This document shows, piece by piece, positions 33,885 through 41,554 of a stretch of 64,000 nucleotides of DNA. The DNA is from Gammaproteobacteria bacterium (GTDB lineage Bacteria; Pseudomonadota; Gammaproteobacteria; Ga0077536), in contig JACKNG010000009.1 in NCBI GenBank assembly GCA_024235015.1, positions 62,001-126,000 of the forward strand, read 5' to 3'. The position numbers and the translations under genes were made by a program. The stretch's first letter is position 1, and every line of letters begins with the position of its first letter. Below the pieces are notes generated by a model. That model saw nothing but the letters and a program-made list of their open reading frames with translations, was not told where the DNA came from and made no database searches.

Positions 33885-34751
33885 ATGGCGGACAAGGTCT
33901 TCAAACTGGCGGTACTCAAGCTCGGCTGCATCGGTGCCGCACCCCTGCTCGACCTGTTGCTCGACGAGCGCGCCGACCGCGATGACCTCGAAACGCGCGC
34001 CTTCACCAGCGGTGCCAAGCTCGACCCCGAATCCTGTGCCGGCGCAACGGCGGACTGCGTCGCCTACGGCGCCGACCTCGTCCTGCTGGTCAGCCCCAAC
34101 GCCGCCCTGCCCGGCCCGAGCCAGGCGCGCAAGGCGCTGCTCGAAGCCGGCGTCGTGACCATCGCGCTCGGCGACGCGCCCTCGCGCAAGGCCTTCTTCA
34201 AGAAGAACGACGAAGGCAAGCAGGTCATGAACGTGCCCGATGGCCTGGGCTTCTTCATCTTGCCGGCCGATCCCATGATCGGCGCGCGCCGCGAGTTCCT
34301 CGACCCCAGCGAGATGGCCCTGTTCAACGCCGACGTCATCAAGGTGCTCGCCGCCACCGGCGTGCTGCGCGCGGTGCAGAACGAGCTCGATCGGGTCATC
34401 GCCGAGATCAAGAGCGGCGCCGCGCCCGCGCTGCCACGCACGACCATCAAGCCCGGCACGGCAGTTGCCGCCGGCGGTTTCGCCAACCCCTACGCCGCCG
34501 CCAAGGCCCATGCCGCGCTGGTCATCGCCGAGAACGTCGCCGCCGTCACCACCCAGGGCTGCTTCGTCGAACAGGATGCCGAACGCTACATCCCGATGGT
34601 TGCCGCCGGGCACGAGATGATGCGCGCAGCCGCGCGCCTGGCCGACGAGGCGCGCGAGATGGAGAAAGCGAACGACAGCGTGTTGCGCACACCGCATGCC
34701 AGCGACGGCAGCGCACGACGCAAGACCGCGCTGGGTGAACGCCCGGCCTGA
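33885..34751 (+). CDS. mtd: Homologue of F420-dependent methylene-H4MPT dehydrogenase (Mtd)
   Basis: A 288-residue protein with end-to-end resemblance to archaeal Mtd, the enzyme that oxidises methylene-tetrahydromethanopterin with coenzyme F420. Shared blocks are FKLAVLKLGCIGAAPLLDLL and DERADRDDLE at the start, GARREFLDPSEMALFNAD and VIKVLAATGV near residue 135, FANPYAAAKAHAALVIAENV, and GCFVEQDAERYIPMVAAGHE with NDSVLRTPHASDG at the end. Length agrees with archaeal members. GGAGAGAGAGGA precedes the ATG. Base composition is like its neighbours. It stands alone between HiPIP and a converging gene, and no H4MPT or F420 pathway genes are in the window. Cofactor use in this organism is unknown. 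Confidence 0.88.
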   Translation: MADKVFKLAVLKLGCIGAAPLLDLLLDERADRDDLETRAFTSGAKLDPESCAGATADCVAYGADLVLLVSPNAALPGPSQARKALLEAGVVTIALGDAPSRKAFFKKNDEGKQVMNVPDGLGFFILPADPMIGARREFLDPSEMALFNADVIKVLAATGVLRAVQNELDRVIAEIKSGAAPALPRTTIKPGTAVAAGGFANPYAAAKAHAALVIAENVAAVTTQGCFVEQDAERYIPMVAAGHEMMRAAARLADEAREMEKANDSVLRTPHASDGSARRKTALGERPA

Positions 34752-34782
34752 CGCCGCGCCGCTTCGGCCCGGGACGCGGGAT

Positions 34783-35463
34783 TCAGGACTGGCCGTCGCG
34801 CACCAGCGAGATCGGCGGCGCGGCGGCGGCACGGGCATCCTTCGCCGCCGCCTTGGCGAGCGCTTCCTTCAGCGCCTCGCGTTCCAGTGACAGGTCGGCG
34901 ACCAGCTTGCGCAGGCGCTCGTTCTCGCGCCGCACGTCGTCGTCGTTGCGTCCGCGATCGCCCGGCGAGGCGCCGTGTTCCCGGCACCAGCGCTCGTAGC
35001 GCTGCACGTTGATACCGACCTCGCGGCAGGCATCCTCGAGGGTTTCACCGGCACTGACCGCGGCGTCCACGTGGTCGAGCAGCGCGATGATGTCGCCGGC
35101 CGACAGGCGTGGCCGCGGTGCGACCTCGAGACCGACGACCGTGACGTCGAACGCCGCCGGGTCGGCCACGGGCGGCGCGTCCAGCCCGCCGAGGTCGCCG
35201 CCGTGCTCCGCCACCATGTCGAGCAGCTGGGTGACGCTGCGTACGCACTCGCCGAAGGCGAAGACCTGGTCGCGCTCGATGGCACCACCGGCGAACGGCA
35301 CGAGGACCTTGTCACGGATCTCGTAGGTGCCGTTACGGGAGTCGAGGTCGCGCAGGAACATCGCGCCGTCCTCGATTTCGAGGGCGGCGTGGCGGCGCGA
35401 CACGGTGTCGTCGTAGAGCTTGAGCTCCCCCGCGCGGCCGATGATGAAGGTCTGCTTCGCCAT
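34783..35463 (-). CDS. FHA-domain protein with IS3 OrfA-like C-terminal region
   Basis: A 226-residue protein. Residues 1-75 form an FHA domain: IIGRAGELKLYDDTVSRRHA, then LRDLDSRNGTYEI, with the phosphothreonine-binding G-R, S-R-x-H and N-G-T residues intact. Residues about 120-215 resemble the helix-turn-helix and leucine-zipper part of IS3-family OrfA (AGETLEDACREVGINVQRYE RW pattern, then ENERLRKLVADLSLEREALK). There is no OrfB and no terminal repeat nearby, so this looks like a domesticated transposase module tethered to phospho-peptide recognition. It converges on mtd, 31 bp apart. Confidence 0.8.
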   Translation of the reverse strand: MAKQTFIIGRAGELKLYDDTVSRRHAALEIEDGAMFLRDLDSRNGTYEIRDKVLVPFAGGAIERDQVFAFGECVRSVTQLLDMVAEHGGDLGGLDAPPVADPAAFDVTVVGLEVAPRPRLSAGDIIALLDHVDAAVSAGETLEDACREVGINVQRYERWCREHGASPGDRGRNDDDVRRENERLRKLVADLSLEREALKEALAKAAAKDARAAAAPPISLVRDGQS

Positions 35464-35525
35464 GGGCCGCCCAGTCTACTGGCTTGCGCGGCCGCGCGCC
35501 AAATACCCGGCGCGGCCGGCGGCGT

Positions 35526-36830
35526 TCACCCGAACAGGTCCTCGAGGCGCGGCTGGACCACGCCATGGGTGCCCGGGTCGATGATCTCGCGCACCGTCAC
35601 CACCGCCCGGTCGGCCGCCGAGAGGTCGTCCACCCCGCCGGGGGCGACCGGCCGTTTGGCGGTGTCGGTCAGTCGGATCACGCAGGGCAGCAGGCGACGA
35701 TGGCGGTTGAGCGCGACGACCACCGCGACGCAGCCGTCGCTGAGTTCGACCAGGCTGCCGATCGGGTGCGTGCCGAGCACCTGGATGAGGCGTTCGACGA
35801 GATCGCGCTGGAAGACGTCGACGGTCGCCGCGTAGAGTTCCTGGACGGCTTCGTAGATCGGGATGGGGTCCGAATAGGTGCGTTCGCTGGTGAGTGCGTC
35901 GAAACTGTCGACCAGGCCGGCGATCCGGGCCGCCAACGGGATCTGGCCACCGCGCAGGCCGCTCGGGTAGCCGGAGCCGTTGAAACGCTCGTGATGGCTG
36001 GCGATGACCGCGAGCGTGCCCGGCGTGAGGCTGTCGAGGGCCTCGGCCATCTGTACGCTGAACTTGACGTGGAGGCGCATGATCTCAGCTTCGCGCTCGT
36101 CCAGGCGACGGGTCGCGCGCAGCAGTTCGCGCGGCAGGCGTATCTTGCCGATGTCCTGCAACAGCACGCCCATGGTCAGCTCGTGGATGGCCTGCTTGCG
36201 GAAGCCGAGCTCGCGCGCCAGGGCGACGCCCAGCACCGCGCTGTGCACGGCATGGCGGAAGGAGAACGGCTCGTCGCTGCGCAATGCGCGCAGCAGCATG
36301 GCCGGATCCGGGTTGCGCAGCACGCTCGCCTCGAGCGCGTGCGCGGCCTCGCGCACCGCACCGAACCAGTTGCGCATGTCCTGATCGAGGTTCTGCATGA
36401 AGTCGCGCAGCGCCTGCTTGGTCGCCGTGACGGCGGCACGCGCCCGCGGCAATTCCTCCGCGAACGTCGTCTCGATGGCATATTCCACCGCCGGCGGCGG
36501 CAACGAGACCTGCGCGGCTTCGCCCGACACCTTGCGGCGGGCACCGTCCCCGCTGCCACTACCGCTGCCGATGAAGGCCGACGGCTGCACGATCTCGCCA
36601 TCCTCGCTGAGCGTGACCCGCTCGCCCCGTCCCGACGAGGGCGCGACGCCGCGGTCGACATCGACATAGACGTACTTGCAGTACTTGGCGAGCATGTCCA
36701 ACTCGCGCTGGTTCTCGATGCGGAAACCCTGCAGCTTGAACGGCGTCTCCAGCCACGGCCGATCGAGCTTGACCACCAGCATGCCCTTGCCGAGGTCGGC
36801 GACGGGGACTTTGAGCGTTTCGATATTCAT
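35526..36830 (-). CDS. HD-GYP domain protein with altered HD motif
   Basis: A 434-residue protein. The start at 36830 gives the DUF3391 N-terminus MNIETLKVPVADLGKGMLVV. The HD-GYP domain (about 200-345) has FRHAVHSAVLGVALA, then LLQDIGKIRLP where the usual LLHDIGK is expected, LHVKFS, and HHERFNGSGYPSGLRGGQIP. The metal-binding His of the HD pair is therefore Gln, and GYP is intact. HD-GYP proteins hydrolyse cyclic di-GMP; this one may be inactive and act as a sensor or adaptor, or use an alternative metal ligand. It lies 62 bp downstream of the FHA gene start. Confidence 0.88.
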   Translation of the reverse strand: MNIETLKVPVADLGKGMLVVKLDRPWLETPFKLQGFRIENQRELDMLAKYCKYVYVDVDRGVAPSSGRGERVTLSEDGEIVQPSAFIGSGSGSGDGARRKVSGEAAQVSLPPPAVEYAIETTFAEELPRARAAVTATKQALRDFMQNLDQDMRNWFGAVREAAHALEASVLRNPDPAMLLRALRSDEPFSFRHAVHSAVLGVALARELGFRKQAIHELTMGVLLQDIGKIRLPRELLRATRRLDEREAEIMRLHVKFSVQMAEALDSLTPGTLAVIASHHERFNGSGYPSGLRGGQIPLAARIAGLVDSFDALTSERTYSDPIPIYEAVQELYAATVDVFQRDLVERLIQVLGTHPIGSLVELSDGCVAVVVALNRHRRLLPCVIRLTDTAKRPVAPGGVDDLSAADRAVVTVREIIDPGTHGVVQPRLEDLFG

Positions 36831-36959
36831 TGGGCAGTCAATCTGAACCGGCGGCGGGCGGACGGTGGCGGGTCCCCCCGGCCACGATTGTCCGCCGTGC
36901 ACGGCGCGGGTTCAACGCCGTGGCCGCCCCTGGCACAAACCTTTGCATGGAGCGACAGC

Positions 36960-38201
36960 TCACGGCGCAACCAGGCCGACCACCGCGCCGGTACTGAGGG
37001 TGGCAAGGGTACCGGCGACGATCGCGCGCAGGCCGAGCGCCGTGATCTCGGCGCGCCGCGCCGGCGCCAGTACGCCGAGCGCCGCCGTCAGCATGCCGAG
37101 GCTGCCGAGATTGGCGAAGCCGCACAGGGCGTACGTGAGGATGAGGCGGGTACGCGCGCCGAACATCCCGTGCGGGGCGCGGGCGAGATCGAGATAGGCC
37201 AGCAGCTCGTTGAGGATGGTCTTGGTGCCGAGCAGGGCGCCGGCGGCCGGCGCCTCGGCCCACGGCACGCCCATCAGCCAGCACACCGGTGCGAACATCC
37301 AGCCGAACAGGCGCTGCAGGCTCAACGCCGTGCCACCCACCGTGACCTGGCCCAGCACCAGGTTGACCAGGTGCACGCTGGCCAGGAGCACCAGCAGCAT
37401 GGCCAGAATGTTGAAGTAGAGCTTGAGCCCCTGTCCCGCACCGGCCGCCAGGGCATCGAAGCTGCCGTGATCGTCGCGCTCCGCGACCGCCGCCGCCCCG
37501 GTCGCGGTCGCCGGCGGCACCAGCATGACGCAGATGCCGATGGCCGCCGGCAGGCTCATCAGCGAGGCCGTCAGCAGGTGCCCGGCGGCACCGGGAACGA
37601 CCGGGGCGAGGATGTTGGAAAACAGCACGAACACGGTGCCGGCGATGGTCGCCATGCCGCAGCCCATCAGGGCGAACAACTCGCCGCGGCTCATCGCCGC
37701 AAGGTAGGGGCGCACCAGCAGCGGTGCCTCGGTCATGCCGACGAAGACGTTGGCGGCGGCCGACAGGCCCAGCGCGCCGCCGATGCCGAGGCTGCGTTCG
37801 AGCAGTGCCGACAGGCGCCGCACCAGCCACGGCAGCACGCCCCAGTGGGTCAGTACCCGCGCCACGGCGCTCATCACGATGATCACCGGCAGCGCGCGCA
37901 GCGCCAGCACGTAGCCGGCATCGGCATCGACCACGCTGAACGGCGCAGGTCCGCCCGCCAGGTAGCCGAACAGGAAACGCATGGCCGACTCGGTCGCCGC
38001 CTGCACGGCACCCATCGCCGCGGCGACCAGGTCGAACAACGTCGTCGCCGCGGGCAAGCGCGTCAGGGCCGCGGCCAGTGCCACCTGCAGGCCCAGCGCG
38101 ACGGCGACGGTGCGCCAGGGAATCCGCGCCCGGTCCTCGCTCGCCCACCATGACGCCAGGTGCAGTGCGAGGAGTCCGAGCAGTGCCTGCAGGACGATCA
38201 T
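36960..38201 (-). CDS. NupC-family concentrative nucleoside transporter
   Basis: A 413-residue inner-membrane protein with about ten hydrophobic segments. CNT family blocks are present: FVGMTEAPLLVRPYLAAMSR, the gate domain TIAGTVFVLFSNI, TKTILNELLAYLDL and the C-terminal YALCGFANLGSLGMLTAALG. It would import nucleosides with H+ or Na+. It is a single gene; repeat copy F lies 59 bp upstream of its start. Next to purE and purK this suggests purine supply, but the genes are not co-transcribed. Confidence 0.88.
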   Translation of the reverse strand: MIVLQALLGLLALHLASWWASEDRARIPWRTVAVALGLQVALAAALTRLPAATTLFDLVAAAMGAVQAATESAMRFLFGYLAGGPAPFSVVDADAGYVLALRALPVIIVMSAVARVLTHWGVLPWLVRRLSALLERSLGIGGALGLSAAANVFVGMTEAPLLVRPYLAAMSRGELFALMGCGMATIAGTVFVLFSNILAPVVPGAAGHLLTASLMSLPAAIGICVMLVPPATATGAAAVAERDDHGSFDALAAGAGQGLKLYFNILAMLLVLLASVHLVNLVLGQVTVGGTALSLQRLFGWMFAPVCWLMGVPWAEAPAAGALLGTKTILNELLAYLDLARAPHGMFGARTRLILTYALCGFANLGSLGMLTAALGVLAPARRAEITALGLRAIVAGTLATLSTGAVVGLVAP

Positions 38202-38259
38202 CGCGCGCGGCGCCGCCGCGGAATGGCGTCGCCCGGACGCAGGCGCGGCTGCGCGACCC

Positions 38260-38475
38260 TAACAGGCTGGTGAAAAAGCACTGCGCAGGCCATCTGCCGC
38301 GTTACCGGCTACTCCGGGCATCCTGCCCTTCGCCCTGCGGGGCCGGCCTGACGGCCGTTCAATTTCGCTCCCGCTGTCGTGTCACCTGCGCGCCTCATCG
38401 ACACCAGCAAACCCCGCTGCGCGGCTCGCGCGCCTTGCATCTGGCCTTCCCTGCCACGTTTTCAACCGGCCTGCT
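38260..38475 (+). repeat. Dispersed palindromic element, copy F (long form)
   Basis: About 216 bp. Left end TAACAGGCTGGTGAAAAAGC then ACTGCGCAGGCCATCTGC; an inserted block with CCCTGCGGGGCCGGCCTGAC shared with copy C; right end GGCCTTCCCTGCCACG with TTTTCAACCGGCCTGCT. It fills most of the 344-bp gap between purE and the transporter. Unlike the other copies it does not begin at a stop codon. Confidence 0.82.
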
Positions 38476-38545
38476 GGCCCGCACGGCGCACCCGCCTCTG
38501 GCTGTGGCCGTCGATCTGCACGCCCACCCGGACGAGGCGTGCCGA

Positions 38546-39070
38546 CTAGCGATCCTGGTCGGGGAAGTAGACCGTGGCGGTTTCGGCCGCCGTCGTCAGC
38601 ACGCGGTCGGCCAGGGTGCGCTTGTGCTCGAGCAGCCGCGCGCGCACTGCCGGCAGGTGGGTGGCGACGATCTGGGTGGCGAGCAGGGCCGCGTTCTCGG
38701 CGTTGTCGATGGCGACCGTCGCCACCGGCACCCCGGCCGGCATCTGCACGATGGACAGCAGCGCATCCATGCCATCGAGCTTGGTCGCCGCCACCGGCAC
38801 GCCGATCACGGGGATCACCGTCTTGGCGGCGATCATGCCCGGCAGGTGGGCGGCGCCGCCGGCGCCGGCGATGACCACCTCGATGCCGCGCTCGATCAGC
38901 CCGCCGGCATAGGCGTGCAGCTTGTCCGGGGTGCGGTGGGCCGAGACGATGTCGAGTTCGTGTGGCACTTCGAACGCGCGCAGGGTGTCCGCCGCGGCCT
39001 GCATCACGCGCAGATCCGAGGCACTGCCCATGACGATCGAAACCAGCGGGCGCCGGGTGTTCTCAGACAT
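38546..39070 (-). CDS. purE: N5-carboxyaminoimidazole ribonucleotide mutase PurE
   Basis: A 174-residue class I PurE, which converts N5-CAIR to CAIR in purine synthesis. The active-site start VSIVMGSASDLRVM, the SAHRTPDKL motif with catalytic His and the GAGGAAHLPGM loop are all present. It overlaps the purK 3' end by 8 bp, so the two steps are made from one transcript, with purK first. Confidence 0.97.
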   Translation of the reverse strand: MSENTRRPLVSIVMGSASDLRVMQAAADTLRAFEVPHELDIVSAHRTPDKLHAYAGGLIERGIEVVIAGAGGAAHLPGMIAAKTVIPVIGVPVAATKLDGMDALLSIVQMPAGVPVATVAIDNAENAALLATQIVATHLPAVRARLLEHKRTLADRVLTTAAETATVYFPDQDR

Positions 39071-40217
39071 TGCTTCCCTCCACCCGGATGCCGGGCTTGA
39101 TGGCGGCGGCGCGGGCGAGCGCGGCGTCGCGGTCGCCGGCCAGCACGGTGACGTGCGCCATCTTGCGGCCTGGCCGGACTTCGGGCTTATCGTAGCAATG
39201 AACGAAGACGTCGGCGTCGTCGCGATCGAAACCGAGGTAACACGGCCGTCCCCGTGCGCCGGGGGCGCCGAGCACGTTGAAGGTCACGGCCGCGCCGCGC
39301 AACGCCGTGCTGCCGAGCGGCAGGCCGGCGACGGCACGCAGGTGCTGTTCGAACTGCGAGGTGGCGCAGGCCTCGATGGTGTAGTGCCCGGAGTTGTGCG
39401 GCCGCGGCGAGACCTCGTTGACGAGCACCGCGCCGTCGCGGCCGACGAAGAACTCGAGCGCCAGGATGCCGACGTAGTCGAAGGCCTCGGCGACCCGGGT
39501 CGCCAGCTCGCGCACCCGCGCCATGACCGCCGCGGGCGCCACGGCCGGCGCCACCACGGTATCCATGACATGGGCCGCGTCGTCCATCACGATTTCGACC
39601 ACCGGGTAGTGCAGCAGCGTGCCATCGTGTCCGCGCGCTACCAGCACGGCGAGTTCGTAATCGATGTCGACCAGCGCCTCGATCAAGGCCGGCGCCTGCG
39701 GCAGCGCGGCGACATCGGCCTGGTCGCGCAGGATGGCGACACCCCGGCCGTCGTAGCCGTCACGCCGCGCTTTCCACACGCAGGGCAGCGCACGCGGCAG
39801 CGGCGTGCCCGACTCCCAGGCGGCGAAGGCGCTGGTCGGGATGTCGTGGCGGGCGAGGAAACGCTTCTGCTCGAGCTTGTCCTGGATGGTGGCGAGCGTC
39901 GCCGCCGACGGGCGCACGACGTGCCCCTCGGCCTCGAGCTCGGCCAGCGCCGCGGCGTTGATGCGCTCGATCTCGAACGTCAGCACGTCGCAGCGCCCGG
40001 CCAGTTCGCGCAAGGCCGCGGCCGACTGGAACTCGCCGACCACCACGCCCTGTGCTTCGCCGGCCGCGGAGCACTGCGGATCCGGGTCGAGCACGACGAC
40101 CGCGAGGCCGAGCTCGGCCGCCGCCGGCAGCATCATCTGGGCGAGCTGGCCGCCACCGGCGATGCCCACGACCCGGACCGCTCCGCGCGGCCGCCTCGTT
40201 CCCTTGTCGCTAGTCAT
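39063..40217 (-). CDS. purK: N5-carboxyaminoimidazole ribonucleotide synthase PurK
   Basis: A 384-residue ATP-grasp enzyme that makes N5-CAIR from AIR, bicarbonate and ATP. The start is the ATG at 40217. VGIAGGGQLAQMMLPAAAEL is the N-terminal nucleotide motif; FEIERINAAAL, WKARRDGYDGRGV and the metal site EVSPRPHNSGHYTIEA follow. A well-formed sigma-70 promoter lies about 30 bp upstream. The coupled purK-purE order is common in proteobacteria. Confidence 0.96.
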   Translation of the reverse strand: MTSDKGTRRPRGAVRVVGIAGGGQLAQMMLPAAAELGLAVVVLDPDPQCSAAGEAQGVVVGEFQSAAALRELAGRCDVLTFEIERINAAALAELEAEGHVVRPSAATLATIQDKLEQKRFLARHDIPTSAFAAWESGTPLPRALPCVWKARRDGYDGRGVAILRDQADVAALPQAPALIEALVDIDYELAVLVARGHDGTLLHYPVVEIVMDDAAHVMDTVVAPAVAPAAVMARVRELATRVAEAFDYVGILALEFFVGRDGAVLVNEVSPRPHNSGHYTIEACATSQFEQHLRAVAGLPLGSTALRGAAVTFNVLGAPGARGRPCYLGFDRDDADVFVHCYDKPEVRPGRKMAHVTVLAGDRDAALARAAAIKPGIRVEGSNV

Positions 40218-40244
40218 GAACCTGCCCGGGGAAAAAAAGGACGT

Positions 40245-40273
40245 ATCGTAGCCGCGCCCGCCGGTCTTGTTAA
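40245..40273 (-). promoter_or_regulatory. Sigma-70 promoter of purKE
   Basis: On the minus strand TTAACA, a 17-bp spacer and TACGAT, with the start of transcription expected about 20 bp before the purK ATG. No clear PurR operator is seen. Confidence 0.65.
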
Positions 40274-40459
40274 CCGCGTCAACCGCACTCGCAGTCCGCC
40301 CCTGCATGCAGGGTGCGCAGGGGCGGCGCGGATGCGGCTCCGGCTGGCGAGCGCCGCCGATTCGCTTTGCGTCGCCACTCGATTACCATCCACTCCCAGG
40401 CGATGCCCCGATGAGGTGCCTTCGCCGATTTCGGACACACGCCGGTCAAGGAGGCAAGG

Positions 40460-41416
40460 ATGAACGCCGCACGTAACATTGTCACCGCCCTCGTCGCCCT
40501 CCTGGCCGTACCCGCGGCCGACGCGGCCTGGGTTCCCACGAACTTCGGCAACGGAGCGGATGCCGAGGTGCGCGAATCCAATCCCACGCAGAATCGCGGC
40601 GTGAGCACCGAGATCGCCAGCCGTGTGCGCAACGGTTTCCCGCTCGGCGACGCCAACGACGGCAGTGACCGCAACAGCGCGATCTACACGAAGTTCGACC
40701 TCAGCGGCACGCTCATTCCGGATCAGTTCGTGACCGCGTTCCGCATGACCTATCGCAACAACAATCTCAACGGAACGCGCATCCAGGATTCGATTACGCC
40801 GAACCCGGCGGTGCGTACCGGGCTCGCGGTGTACGGGCTGAACCCGGCCCTGGACTGGAGCGAGGACACGATCAATTACCTGAACGCGCCGGGCATCACG
40901 TTCGACGGTGACGTCGGTACCAAGGACTTCAACAGTGACCTGACATTCCTCGGCACCGTGCTCTTTCCCGCGATCGGCACCCAGAACTGGCTGCCCGTCG
41001 GTCAGGCTCTGATCTTTCAGAGCGCGAACCTGGATCAGTTCGTCGCCGATGCCGTAACTGGCGGCGCGACGCAGGTCACGCTGGTCTCGACCGTCATCCA
41101 CGGCGCCGACACGCCGTTCAGCACCTGGCTCAACTTCAACTACCTGTTCAACCCGAAGGAACAGACGACGTTGAACAGCGATCCGAACTACGATGCCGAT
41201 ATCAACGATCCCGGCAACCCGCTCGGCAGCCCGTTCAGCGGCGCCGACAATTCCACCGGCCTGTTCTCGCCCGCCCTGTTGATCCAATCGACGGCGGTGC
41301 CCGTGCCGGGCGTCTTGTGGCTGGAACTGGTCGCCGTAGGCGGTCTGGGCCTGTGGCGGCGACGCGGCGCGGTAGCCACGCGCGGCGGCGCATCCCCCCG
41401 GCGTGCAAGCGCCTGA
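40460..41416 (+). CDS. Secreted protein with PEP-CTERM-like sorting tail
   Basis: A 318-residue exported protein. An N-terminal signal peptide (IVTALVALLAVPAADA) is followed by a DNRLRE-like beta-sandwich (repeated NGxxxE/ASRVRNG patterns, SAIYTKFDLSGTL). The C-terminus has the tripartite sorting layout: VPVPGVLWL, a hydrophobic helix and WRRRG. The proline motif differs from canonical VPEP. Such proteins are processed by an exosortase and displayed outside the cell, often with exopolysaccharide. No exosortase is in the window. AAGGAGGCAAGG precedes the ATG. Confidence 0.72.
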   Translation: MNAARNIVTALVALLAVPAADAAWVPTNFGNGADAEVRESNPTQNRGVSTEIASRVRNGFPLGDANDGSDRNSAIYTKFDLSGTLIPDQFVTAFRMTYRNNNLNGTRIQDSITPNPAVRTGLAVYGLNPALDWSEDTINYLNAPGITFDGDVGTKDFNSDLTFLGTVLFPAIGTQNWLPVGQALIFQSANLDQFVADAVTGGATQVTLVSTVIHGADTPFSTWLNFNYLFNPKEQTTLNSDPNYDADINDPGNPLGSPFSGADNSTGLFSPALLIQSTAVPVPGVLWLELVAVGGLGLWRRRGAVATRGGASPRRASA

Positions 41417-41554
41417 AACCAGCGGCGCCGCCGTGTACAGGCGGCGCGAGCCGCGCTTTCGGGAACAGCCGTAGCAGTCGAGGAACTACCCGGGACCGAC
41501 CACGGTTCGACGTTCACGCCGTGGCCTGGCCCCGAAGGCGTGCCTGACGTGGCG

